Translations under genes and position numbers: made by a program
Part shown: positions 1-11,800 of the stretch, piece after piece
Numbering within the stretch: position 1 is the first letter of the stretch
How the letters are laid out: each line of letters begins with the position of its first letter
The notes under the pieces: model-generated
The model's input: only the letters and a program-made list of their open reading frames with translations
What the model was told of the DNA's origin: nothing
Database searches by the model: none
DNA from: Struthidea cinerea
Lineage: Eukaryota > Chordata > Aves > Passeriformes > Corcoracidae
Assembly: GCA_013397865.1 (NCBI GenBank)
Contig: VZTI01003646.1
Location: 988,373 to 1,052,372, forward strand
Direction: 5' to 3'
Length of the DNA: 64,000 nt

Positions 1-330
1 CCTTCTGTGCTCCCCAGCGTGCTCTCTGTGCACCCCCTTTCCCGTGCGATCCCTGCTGACCTCTCCCGTGCACCCCCTTTCCCTTTGCATCCCTGCTGCA
101 CTCCCCGCTGCACCTCTTTTCCTGTCCACCCCTTTCCTGTGGATCCCTGGTGCGCTCCTCACTGACCTTTCCCTGCACCACCTTTTCCTTCCTTCTGTGC
201 TCCCCAGCGTGTTCTCCCTGCACCCCCTTTCCCGTGCGATCCCTGGTGCGCTCCTCACTGATCTCTCTGTGCCCCCCCGGTGCCTTCTCCACGCACGCTG
301 CCCCACCCAGCCCCTGTCCGTGCACTCCCG
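1..330. repeat. C/T-rich degenerate minisatellite upstream of GALR2
   Basis: Imperfect repeats of a CCCTTTCC...GATCCCTG-like unit. The stretch at 1-55 recurs at 191-245 (about 190 bp apart). The stretch starting at 141 (GATCCCTGGTGCGCTCCTCA) recurs at 239. It ends at or in the GALR2 5' UTR and probably extends left of the window. Confidence 0.75.
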
Positions 331-333
331 GCC

Positions 334-674
334 ATGAACGGCTCGCTGGCGGGCTCCGGGGGGGGCTGGCAGCCCGAGTCCGTGATCATCCCACTCGTGT
401 ACCTCATCATCTTCCTCGTGGGCACGGTGGGCAACAGCCTGGTCCTGGCCGTGCTGCTGCGCAACGGGCAGGTGAAGAACACAACCAACCTCTTCATCCT
501 CAACCTGGGGGTGGCCGACCTCTGCTTCATCCTCTTCTGCGTCCCCTTCCAAGCCACCATCTACACCCTGGAGGGATGGGTGTTCGGGCCCTTCATGTGC
601 AAGGCCGTCCACTTCTTCATCTACCTCACCATGTACGCCAGCAGCTTCACCCTGGCCACCGTCTCCCTCGACAG
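334..674 (+). CDS. GALR2: GALR2 coding exon 1
   Basis: Encodes residues 1-113 plus two bases of R114: N-terminus and TM1 to TM3. The donor is ACAG/gtagga, inside the DRY codons. Confidence 0.94.
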
Positions 675-2766
675 GTAGGAAAGGGAACGAGGTGGGGGGA
701 GGTCCCTGCACCCTGAGGCTCCCCTTTCTCTGGATCCCACCTGGGACAAAATCCCCTGGTCTAAATCCTGATTGCTGCGATCTCCCGGGGCTCCTGGGGG
801 AATCAAGGAGCATTTCCCAGTTGATGTGTGCAAGGAAGTGCAACCACCCAGTACGAGGTCCTGCAGAGGGCTGGATGGGGAGCCCTAGCCCCAGTGCCCA
901 GCTGGAGGAAGCTTTCAGACCCAGAAGCTGTAGGACTGGGATTTATCCACAGGCTCTGGCAGTGAAGTGGGGATGAAAAATGAGAGACAAGCAAAGCTCA
1001 GTCCCTGCGCAGCTCTGGCTCTTCCTGGGATGCACGGAGAGAGCCCCTACCCTCCCAACAGCCCCCAGCAAAGCAGGCAGACCTTGAGGAGGAAAAACAC
1101 TGGCATGTTTGAGCTGAGACACTGATTTTCCCACCTTCCCCTTCTGTTAGCAAACAGCCCCTTTCTGTCCCAGTGCTGTCCCTTGTCCCAGTGATTATCC
1201 CAGCCTGTTCCAGGGTGGGTTTCGCTGGGAAGCCTGTTGCTCCTGCCTGTGCTTTACCTCAGTCCCTGCCTCTGCAAGGCCGGTGAGTTATGACCCTGCA
1301 GCAAGCGAGAGGCTGGGAGCTCCTGGTGCTGCTCTGCTCAGCGCCCAAAACCTGCGAGATGGATGTGGAAAGTCCATACGCCAGTCCCCTGGGTGGCCCT
1401 GGAGCCAGGCTGGATGTGCCCTGCCATCCAAGCACCGCACTGCACTGGCTGCACCCCCAGGAGCTAAAACACATCCAGTGACCGCCTCTCCGCCTGTACC
1501 CCATGGAGCAGGAGGGAACAGACATGGTGAGCAAGGGAGGGACTGCACAAACCTCAGATTAATTAAGGGACCAGCTAATTACAGAACTGAAAAAGGGAGA
1601 TGTGCTCTCACATGTGCCGGTACGAGGGAATCCCGGGGACTTGCTCCTCTCTTTGTATCCTCACTTCTCCAATCACTTGTGCCAGACAGTGATGATCAAG
1701 TGAGGGTCTGCTGGATTAGGGGAGGGACAGAATGGGACCATCGCCATTGTCCCCACAACCACTGCTAGGAGCAGAGGGCGATGGGACGGGGTCAGGGACA
1801 GAATCTTCCTCAATCCTTTGTGCTGCACAGGGTCCCTAAGAAGCACCAGGGGATCAGCTGTGTGACTAATTGCCCTGGAAAGCTCAAATCCATCGTTTCT
1901 GCCCTCTCTCCAATCTGCTCCTGGAGGTGCTCTCTCTGTGCCCTCCCCAGGACTGCAGCTGTGTCCCTCTCCCTTTCCGGTGCAGGTATTTGGCCATACG
2001 ATACCCCCTGCACTCCAGGGAGCTGAGGACGCCCAGGAACGCCCTCCTGGCCATCTGCCTCATCTGGGGGCTCTCCTTCATCTTCTCGGGCCCTTACCTC
2101 AGCTACTACCAGGAGTTCCAGCTGGCCAACCTGACCGTCTGCCACCCCATCTGGGAGATCTCCCAGCGCAAGGTCATGGACATCTGCACCTTCATCTTCA
2201 GCTACATCATCCCCGTGCTCATCCTGAGCCTCACTTACACACGGACTCTTCGCTACCTGTGGCGGTCTGTGGACCCTCTCCAAGACATGTTGGAGTCCAG
2301 GAAGGCCAAGAGGAAGGTCACCAGGATGATCATCATCGTCGCCGTCCTGTTCTGCCTCTGCTGGCTGCCCCATCACCTGGTCATCCTCTGTGTGTGGTTC
2401 GGGTACTTCCCCCTCAACCACTCCACATACGTGCTCCGCATCCTCTCGCACGTCATCTCCTACGCCAACTCCTGCGTGAACCCCATCGTCTACGCCCTGG
2501 TCTCCAAACACTTCCGCAAGGGCTTCAAGAAGATCTTCAGCTGCCTCCTGCACAAGAAGGCAGCGCACAAGGTGCACATGGCCCAGGCTGCCAACACGGT
2601 CAGCACGCTGGAGGCGGAGCTCAGCGAGGTGACCCAGCTGAGCGAAGCCCTGCCCAGCCGCTCCGCTGCGCGCTGCAGGGTCCTCGCACAGCCCTGGGGG
2701 GAGGCAGAGCTAGTGGGACAGCAGCAGAGAGCAGATGGCTCCTCTGTCACCTTCAACATCAGCTAG
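334..2766 (+). CDS. GALR2: Galanin receptor type 2, complete, two exons
   Basis: Class A G-protein-coupled receptor for galanin and related peptides at the plasma membrane. The coding sequence joins 334-674 and 1986-2766, giving 373 residues; human GALR2 has 387. The intron lies inside the TM3 DRY motif (D113, R114 split AG/G, Y115), the known GALR2/GALR3 position. Visible marks are N2 in a glycosylation sequon, GN at 33-34 in TM1, the disulfide pair C89 (TM3 top) and C166 (ECL2), CWLPHH at 239-244 in TM6, NPIVY at 279-283 in TM7, and a basic helix 8 ending in a possible palmitoylated C300. The start at 334 was chosen because a short N-terminus before TM1 fits the family; an in-frame ATG at 280 would add 18 residues from repeat DNA. 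Convergence with EXOC7 supports GALR2 over GALR3. Confidence 0.95.
675..1985 (+). other. GALR2: GALR2 intron 1
   Basis: A 1.3-kb GT-AG intron. I see no further coding exon or recognisable repeat in it. Confidence 0.85.
1986..2766 (+). CDS. GALR2: GALR2 coding exon 2
   Basis: Acceptor gtgcag/GTATTTGG. Encodes the rest of R114 to residue 373: TM4 to TM7 and the cytoplasmic tail, ending in TAG at 2764-2766. The preceding tract is pyrimidine-rich. No frameshift is seen. Confidence 0.95.
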
Positions 2767-3469
2767 CAGAGCTTCCTCCCACCCCACGGCTTTGCAGCCT
2801 CCTGCAGCATCGCAGGCCTGGGGCCGGGCTATGTTTTGGGTTGAAATGTGTCCAGTTAAACCCTTTTCATTTAAATGCATCCAGATATCGGAACAGTGAT
2901 GCTGCTGATACAGACTCAGCCAAGAACCAACCAAGGACAGGGTTTGCTTCCACCAAGCACTTGCTGAGAGCAGAGAGATCAAACCCAAAAATCCACTGCC
3001 ATGTGCAAACACCCGTTCCTCTGTCACGGACGGACTTACTCCCTGTTGCATCTACACCCGGAGCCTGTGGAAAGCTCTGGTCCCTCCAACCAGCACAGCA
3101 TCTGGAGTTAGTGGGTGCACTTTTAGGGACATTTGGAAAGTTTTGGTTTGTTTGTGTCCTGGTTCAGGAGCTGCATCCCAGGGCAGCACTAGACAGAAAC
3201 CCAGCTCAGGCAGGAAAATTCAGGAGCAAAGCACAGAAGGTCGTCAAGGACCAGCAAGGAGGGAGGCTGTTTGCCAGGGAAGCACAGCCAGGGACCACAG
3301 CCCCGTGGTAGGGGAAGGATTTTAATGCCTTTGGACAGCCTGGGGACAGCTCAGCATCTCAAACGGGCGAGGCGCTCGTGGAGACGAGCGGGGCACTGAC
3401 ACTGCTTCCCTGGCGGGACAGCCAAGGCTGCGTGGGAGCTGGGGGTGCCCAGCAAGCCGGGGAAGCCTC

Positions 3470-3475
3470 AATAAA
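3470..3475 (+). terminator. GALR2: Candidate GALR2 poly(A) signal
   Basis: The first canonical AATAAA after the GALR2 stop, about 700 nt downstream, implying a 3' UTR from 2767 to about 3495. No transcript evidence is available. Confidence 0.5.
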
Positions 3476-3499
3476 GCCCCTCCATCCCTCCTGCCGTGT

Positions 3500-6400
3500 C
3501 CAGCTCCCTTGGGAAGCCCCACAGCTGCAGCGGAGGAGAGGCGGGTGCTGGGGGTGGTGGGACCTGCTGGGTGCAGGGAAGCTGAGGGGGGTGGAGGATG
3601 TGGGTGATGTCCGAGCACATCCCTGGAGGGGGGGCACTGCGGCACAGGAATGGCACCGCGGCCGCTGAGCGCAGCTGTACCTGCCCACAAGAGGCTGCTG
3701 TGTTTCACACCCTCGCTTCATAACCCTGCAAAGGCTCCAACAGGTGCCTGAGCCCTGTGACTGCCACCAGCCGAGGGCTTTAAGTGAAGATCTTTCTTTT
3801 CTTTACCAGAAGAGCATCACTGGACTAGGATCAATTCATCCTTTTGAAAACCCTGTGGCAAGAGCACAGCCAGAGGTGGTGGTAAAAGTGCCGGGGAGCT
3901 GGGATGAGCTGTGCTGTGCATCCCTGCAATTCCCAGGTGTGTACCCCAACAGGCCCCACAAAGGTCAGGTCTCTATAAACTTCCAGAGGCTCTAAGTCTG
4001 TCTGCACAGATTTCACTGTTGTGAATCCCCATGGCAGAGCTCCCCAGGATTGGGATGGATATTTCTGTCCAGAACCCTGGCTGTCCTTGGGGTTCTGGTC
4101 CTGACACAGCCCTCCTCCACCCAGCCCCAGTGTTGGCCATTTTTCTTGAGAGGCTTTTGACTGTAAAACATTTCTTTTCCCCTGCTGAGTGTTATTATAA
4201 CCAGATCTTCCTCTCCATGGGGAGAGGGCCATAAATCGGCCACCTCCTCCTGTCAGTAACAGTGATATTTAGTCTAGTCCTGTTCCCAGAGTAAGTCACA
4301 GAGAGCAGCGTATAAACAGCTCCATTAATTACATCTGCATTTATCTCCCCCCTCAACCCTTCACAGCCCGGGAAAACATTGAATCAGCTGCACAAACACA
4401 GCTAAAAGCCTTATCTTCCTCCTGTCCTCATCTCGGAGAGCTGCAGGATCTGGCTCCAGTGGATCCCACACACACCGAGGGGTTCAATCCACTCTTCTGG
4501 ACAGTTATCAGCTCACCTTGGGGATGGAGATGTTGTCCCACCACCTCTGCACTGCCCGAGGCCACAGGTCCCTGTGCTGGCATGGCAGGGGGTGCAGTGC
4601 CCCCTGTCCCTTCATGGCATCAGAGGAGACACTGACTCTGCTCCCCTATCATCCCACCCCAGCCCTTCGACATCCCCTCCCAGGCCCATGGCTGACCCTG
4701 CCCTACCCTGCAAACTGCTCTAGAGCTGCCCAGCCACCCCATGACCACTTTGAAGACACGTCCCAGGACACCCCTAACTCAGCTCCCAGCCCAAAGCATC
4801 ACTGTGGCCCCTCTCCCAGGCCATGGGCATCACTGGCACCTGCTTGTTCCTGGTCACTGTTCAGCAATGAGGTCCCAAAGGGTGACAGCGAGCTGAGGGC
4901 AGGCTCTGCACAGCTCCCAGCCTGGGGGGCTGCACCTCACTGCTGCCTCCAGCACCCCCAAATCCCCTCTGACAGGCACCATGGCTCACATGGCTGCTCT
5001 CACCCTCTCCAGGAGCAGAGAGGGGCTTGGTGATTGTCAGACAAGAGCTCTGTGTTGTGACACATCCAACCCCCCTCCTCGTTTTATGGATCCTCACCCA
5101 TCTGTTCGCTCTCACTTCTCTGCAGGCTGTAAGAGTGAAGCCTGGGCCAGCTGCTGCATCACTGCACTGGTTACAGCATATACAGAATTCGAGAAAAAAG
5201 CCCCCTCCTGCTTATCTGACACCGTCCCTGCTCATCTGAGGAGGAAACCATCGCCCTCGCACCCAGCCCACGCCCTGATGAGCCCTTCAAGGGCAAACAC
5301 AAGGTTTTGCTGCCAACACAAAACCATATGGGGAAGCTATTTTCCCCCTCAAACAACAGAGCATATCAGGCCCAGATAGAAAAGGCAAGAGCATCAGGAC
5401 CTGCTGACACTCAAGACACTCCCAGCTGAGAGAAATGGGCTCCTAGTCCATTCCCTTGGGATTTATAAATTAAGAGCAGTGCAAGTCCCCATGTTCCAGT
5501 TAAAATTTAAGAAAAGCATATTTAACTGGAAGTGAAAAATGAATAGGCTAAACTCAGCTCCCATCAAGTCCAAGAGTGGGCCGGGAGACGAGGGACACTT
5601 GGCTGAAAGCTCAGTTAGTGTGAGTTTTCCAGTGAGCTTTCCACACAGATTTATCACTAGGGAAGATTTATACACAGATTTATAACTTAGAGAAGTTATT
5701 TTGCTTTATGGGTTTGTTTTCAAACATTTCCTCTGCCAAATTTGCTCCCCAGTATGAGGAGGCAGCAGGTAGCACCCCCAGACCCTGGCACAGCCCCCAG
5801 CATGGGCCACTGGGCAACTAAAAAATAAACAATGAAGAAATGGGGCTCTGGCCCGAAAACCTTGGACATCAGAGACCCTGGGTCAGGGTGGAACGGGAGG
5901 TGAGGGAAAGGAGTTAAACCCCACAGGAGCCTTGGGGGAAGCAGAGGGGGAGGCAGAGGGGGTTCAGCCCCATCCGTGGCTCCTCGCCACGGTGTCAGCA
6001 CCACTCCAGGCTCCACTCTCCACTCTTAGAGGGGCGTGAAGGGCTCAGCTGTGAGAGGGTCAGACTGTGCTGGCTGCCATGGTCACTCTTAATTAACGTG
6101 TTGCAAACACATTCCTTACCATAAAAAGCCAAGGAGCACACGGAGCCCTCCCCTGGCGCTGTGCAGTGTTGGACACAAGCTCAGCCTGAGGAAGGGGTGG
6201 CTCAGGAAAAAATGTGCTGCTGCTCCCAAAGCAGGTCTGGCTCCCCACATTCATTCCCTGTGCAGGGGAGAGGCAGACCGTGAGGGAATGCTGTGTGGGA
6301 GGCTGGATTTAGGAAACAGGGACCAGGTGGCTCAGCTTTCCCTTTAACTCAGGGAAATGAGGGTCTTGATTCCCACCTGGGAGCAGCAGAAGCTCCCTGT

Positions 6401-8740
6401 TACCCCAGGGGATCACTACCTCCAGCTCCTCCTCCCTGCACAGACATCACCAAGCTCAGCTTTCAGCCCCCAGCAGCCTCTTACCCCCATTCCTTCCTCC
6501 AGATGCAGCCAGCACATCTGGCTGGGGTAGAAACAACCCAGTCAGCTAGTGCTGGTAATGGAGTGACCAGGAGGGAGCAGGGCATTTTGCATCCCATCTC
6601 TGGCTGCATCACCCCCCCCAGCCCTGGTCTGCTACAGCTTTCCTGGGGCAACAGGCTGACAGCAAAGCCCAGAAAGGCCTCTTTTGGTGGGGGCCATGCA
6701 GAGGCATTCCCAGAGCCTCTGGAGAACAGGATGCGGCCCCATCCCAGAGCCTTGAACGATCTCATGCATTTTCTTTGGGCTCTGGTTGGCACAAAAACAT
6801 CAGCTCAGGGAGGATGATTTCAGCTCCTGCACACTAAAGCTCAGGTGCTCCAGAAATGCTGCAGGCAAAGCTCCTCCTCCCCTCTCCTGGCTTTGCCTGC
6901 GACCGTTCTGGGTGAATTGCCTCACCCTGGGATCAAATGCAATAAAACATGTTTTACAGCTCAGCGTGAATTCCACGCACTCTCCTCAAGAAAGAAATTC
7001 ATAGTCACCTGTTTTTGCGGTGGCAGAAACAGATCCAGAAAGATGGAATCCAGCTCCTGGTGAATGTCAGAGCGTGTATCCAGCAGACTCAACACTGCAT
7101 GTAACTCAAGTCAGCAGAGCTTTGCTTATGTATAAAAACACTGTCCGGCGCCTGCCGGCCTCCAGAGGCTCTTGGAGCTGGCAGAGGTTACAAACAGCAA
7201 GTACAGGATCTCACATTTCCACAGACATTTGAGATTTGACAGCAGGAGGAAGGTCTCTGCAGGGAGGGCTCTTGTGCTGGCACTGTGAGCCTGCTGCACA
7301 GTCGGACACATAAAAACAGTCAGGTGCAGTGGTCTAGACTTGGACTCACACCATGGTCCAGCTCTGGGCTGGACAAGCCTGTCACCTCTGCTGTTCTTCA
7401 GGCATTTGCTACACCAGGCTGAAGCAGGTCAGGGGGTCAGAAAGGGCAGGAGCTACCTGAGTAACATCTGTCTGAGGAGGCACTGCCCAGGCAGGCAGCT
7501 GGGTCTGCCACAGCAGGACCTGTGCTCCCATCCAGGCTCTAACATCCAACAGCTCCTCCGTGGAGCTGGGCGAATCAGACACCAGCAACCACTGCTGCAA
7601 ACACTGCTCAGGGGAATAATGGATTTGCCCCAAACTGCAGAGCAGCAGCTATTGTGAGTGCTGCTCGCTCTATGGAAACCCTGCATTTCAATTGTTAGAG
7701 GCAGACAATGGAGCAGGCAGCAGGAGAGAGGGAGGGGGGAGCAGGAAGTGCCTGGCCAGAGACCACAGATACAACACAGGTGCTCCAATGCTCTGAAAGG
7801 CCTCGGTGCAAAGTGTCAGAGTCCAGCTCCCGTATCAAAGTCTGCCAGGATTGCTCCATGGTGCGTGGGAGAGCAGCACTTGCTCTTCACGTGCTGCCCA
7901 CGGGTTAAATGAAGGGAATGGGCTTGGCTACTTGCAGGGAAGAGATGCATCAGGTTTAGGAAGACAGGAGACAAAGAAAAACAGGGATGGGAGGAAGGTG
8001 CTGAGGGGAAATCACTATGGGAACACTTGCTCTGCCTCAGGTCAATGAGGAGCAGCACCCAGCCAGGCCACCATGGAGCTCCCTCTGCTTCCCACTGCTC
8101 TGTCACAGCTCCAGGCCCTGCCATCACCCCACTGCCACTGCCTCACGTGGAACAGAGCACTGATACAGGCCTGGTTTTGGGGTAAAACATCCCTGTATGT
8201 GATTGGACTGCAGCCCTGCCAGGCATCCCCAAACCCCAGAATCAGCATTGAGCCCCATCAATGAACTAAGTAACAATTGAGATTAACAGTGTGAAAATAA
8301 TTTGCAATCCTACAGAACTGAGATTCCCAAAATCCATCAGGGAAGCAGGTGGCACCATTTGGAGCTCACAGCCTCCTGCCCTTAACAGAAGGGCTGTACC
8401 CATAAGGGTTTTTTTTTTTTGTGGTGTATTTTGTGTGCTTTTCTTTCTCTTTTTTTAAACACACTCCCCATGTCTGCTGCACATCGAGGCATTAACACAA
8501 ACCCAGGTGAGGTGGATGTGCAAACACAGGAGCCCACAGGGCAGACTTTGCCTTATGCCACAGATCTGGAGCACAGACAGCCAGGAGTTAGTGTTTCCAC
8601 AGGTTTATAAATCTGATAAATACAAGTATAACACCCTGCCCACCACAATGGGGCAGGGGAGAAGGGAAGGGAGTCCCAAGGGTTGCTGAGAGAGCACTGG
8701 CTTGTACTTGGCAGCTGGAGAGTTCACGACAGCTGGAAAT
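3500..8740. other. Intergenic region between convergent GALR2 and EXOC7
   Basis: No gene supported. It must include the EXOC7 3' UTR at its right end, but no canonical AATAAA on the minus strand could be placed close to the stop. Human ZACN lies in this interval; no Cys-loop channel coding is visible here. Short AT-rich patches occur near 4180-4400 and 5640-5700. Confidence 0.6.
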
Positions 8741-8843
8741 TTATGCTGATGTGTCAAACAGCTTCTCGATCATCTCCCCCACCTGATCAACCTGGTATTT
8801 GATGTACTTCTCAGGGTTCTTGGTGAAGGGCACGTTGCCATAT
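8741..8843 (-). CDS. EXOC7: EXOC7 coding exon 21, terminal
   Basis: R687 (split) to residue 720 and TAA at 8743-8741. Carries the C-terminal lipid-binding lysines in [10 protein letters not shown] and the ending LFDTSA. Acceptor ttctgcag. Confidence 0.96.
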
Positions 8844-11800
8844 CTGCAGAAGAAAACGGGTGACAAAACAACTGGAACGCAGCAAAGAGACCCACTGGCC
8901 CCTCCTCTGTCACAAGTCAGCTCCACTCCAGCACATCCCGCTCCAATGTGACAGGGTATCCTGTACAGAGCAAGTGACCTGGTTACAACTGGCCTCACAA
9001 ATTGTACATGAACAGCCCAGGGCGGCTCAGGGCTTTGTGCTCACCGACCAAGGAATCAGGGTGACAGCAGATGTTTGCAAATACTCAAGGTCAGCTTGGG
9101 GATGTCTGAGTGTGCAAAGCAGAGAAGCTAAGACAGGACAATAGAGAAGTGGCTTAGCTCAGGCTATGCAAGGCCCCAAAGACCTCAGCAAACCCAAAGA
9201 AGAGAGGACAGTGCTGCAGGAGGTCTCACCTGTTCAAGAAGGCACCATAGGTCTCTTTCACAATAGTTTTCTGTGCCTGGCGGATTTTGTCCCGTTGCTC
9301 CATGTCTGGGATTGCCCAGGCCTTCTGGATCTTACACAGCTCCTCCAGCCCGTCATTGAAACCCTGTCCAAAGTGCAACTCAGTGAGCAGCCCATCTGCA
9401 ATCACATCTCCACACAGTCCGTGATCTTTCCCTCCCCTGCTGATCACCAAGAGGTCTCCTCCTCAGGCAGATCTGTGTGTCCCAATCAACCAGGGGATGT
9501 TCTGACACCACCCAACACCTCCTTACCTTAAAGCGCTCCTTTATCATCTGCCTCTCCTTGTCCTTGAGCTGCAACGAGGAGGGAAAGAATCTTATTTCAT
9601 CTCCAGAAATAACTATCCAACACCAATATTTGCCCACAACTCCCCATCCAACCTGAGCAATATCCAGTACTTGGTTTGGATTCCCTCTCCCACAGCAGTG
9701 AGGAGAGAGATGCAGAGAGCAGCACACCCTACACTCAGCTGAAGTAGGTTTAACAAGGATAATTTCCAGCCAGAACACAATTTTCAGCCAGACATAAAAA
9801 TAGACTTCTTCATGCTTCCAGCCCTTTCCAAGGGAAGATCTCAGGGTTTTGAAAATCCAAAATAGAGGAATCTGCTCAGGTGAAGATATAAGAATGGAGG
9901 CAGAGATTAAAAGACTTGGCTGAATCTGGGGGAGGGGAGAGCAGAAGGCACTGCTGCTCTCCACTTGTGCCAGCCACAGTGCAGAGTGCTACTGGCATGA
10001 GATACAAAGGTTTCTGATAATTTTTTAATATGACAAAGGAGATGATGTTTCTGGCAACTTCTGTCACGTCAAGCCCATCCTTGCCCATCCTCTCACCTTC
10101 ACTCCTGGTTGAAAGACAGGCAGGTTTCTCTCCAAGATGTAATCTGTCACCTTCAACCAGCTGCATGTGCAATGAGATAGGAGAGAAGCAAAAGGGTTAC
10201 TCACACCTCTACCAGAGCATCTCTGTCTTCACCCGTGACCCAAAGTCCAACTCAGACAATACACAACCCAAAACTTCCCATAGTGACCCCTTCCCAAGCT
10301 GGATTAATCGTTTGGAAACCAAAAATACTCTGCTTTGGTTTTAGACAAGTTTCTGGTTTAGGTGAATCTCTCCCGCTGCTCCAGCAGCACTGGCTCCCAA
10401 GGAGCTCCCAAAGTGACAAAAGCAAGGGAAAGGCAGAGGATGTGACCGACCTGCGCTGGTAGGTCTGGATCTGCTGCTCAATGAGCTCCCGGTAGGACCT
10501 CTCAGCTGTTTTCTGTGTCACAGCCACCAGCTGGATCAGCTCAGACCTGGAAGAGCAGGAAACCTGAGGAAGCACCTGAGCCAGCTGCTCTCAGGATGGC
10601 AGCATTTCAACCCCCCCCCCATCAACAAGTTCCTTTCAGCCCTTCACAATAAAATGTTCCTTGAAATGTGCAAGCTGAGAGACAGAAGCAACTCTGAGTT
10701 ACTTTCCAATGCCACATCCTCAATCCTCCCAAGATCAAAGGATTCTCTAAAACCTAAGGCATTTCCTAATGCTTTTATCTTCCACTCTCAGGTAATGTGA
10801 TGTTTATAATACCGCAAAACCTTCAAAGAGGCAGTTTCAAGAATGGAAGAAAAAGCAGATATGAGACAGGCTGGCAAGTAAATGCTCTCAAGGCAGAGCT
10901 CTGCTCCAAAACCATCCAACCAGCCTTGGACTTGAGGGAGATTCACTCAGACACACACTTACTTCTCCAGGGATTTCAGAATGTAGTTGTAGTTGTTATG
11001 CAGAAAAATGGCACTCAAAGCTGGGTCTTCATAAACCTTGGATTTGCTAAGAAGGTTAAGCTGCAAGTTGCCCAGCACTTTGCCTTAAAGAGGGAAAAAC
11101 ACAGAACAAGAAGTTTTGCACTGAAACTTCTTATTATTGACACAGCAAATCAAGCTGTGGGCCCACAGCAAAGTGAACAGCTCAGGCCTGGCTGCCTGTA
11201 CAAAGGCTACAATCACATGTACTTAACAGTCCTTACACAGATTTTTCTTCAGCAAAAGTCACCAAAATCTCTCTGCATACTACTGCCTTCCATGCCTTGG
11301 CACTACAGTGCATTTGGGGTTCAGAGGAAGTCCCAGGACCTGCCACAACGCAGGCTCAGGTCTCAAGGAAGCTGAAGGAGTTGATCTTCATTGTAACAGA
11401 GATAGAAACCACTGATCTCACTTTCTTAAACTCCCCTTTGGCAGCTGGGAGCCTTCATGGGGTTAGAGGTGACAGTGGTTTAAGGCAGCAGCTCCGCAGC
11501 ACAGCGAGCTGCTGCACTGTGCCTTGTCCTGTCCTACTCTAACAGTCTGAAACTCCCAGTCTGGTCCTTTTTTCATCCCTCCCGTCAGACTGCAGCTCAA
11601 ATGTGGAAAGATCACATGGAGAAGAGACACAGCCTGTGCTCTTCGCCCAGGAGTGAGCCCAGTGCAGGCATGTCCACGGGGCGGAAGCAGGAAGGTGTGC
11701 AGGGTACTCACAGATGTAGGTGCTCAGCAGCCGCCTGCTGAACTCTGAGCTGTAGCTACTGGCTGAGGAGCTGGTCTCTGAAAAGGAAAGTCTTAGGCCA

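Noticed and set aside
1810..2577. 255-codon minus-strand open frame
   Set aside because: Antisense shadow of GALR2 exon 2.
1938..3311. 457-codon plus-strand open frame over GALR2 exon 2
   Set aside because: Frame-shifted shadow of the GALR2 exon; Pro/His/Leu-rich nonsense composition.
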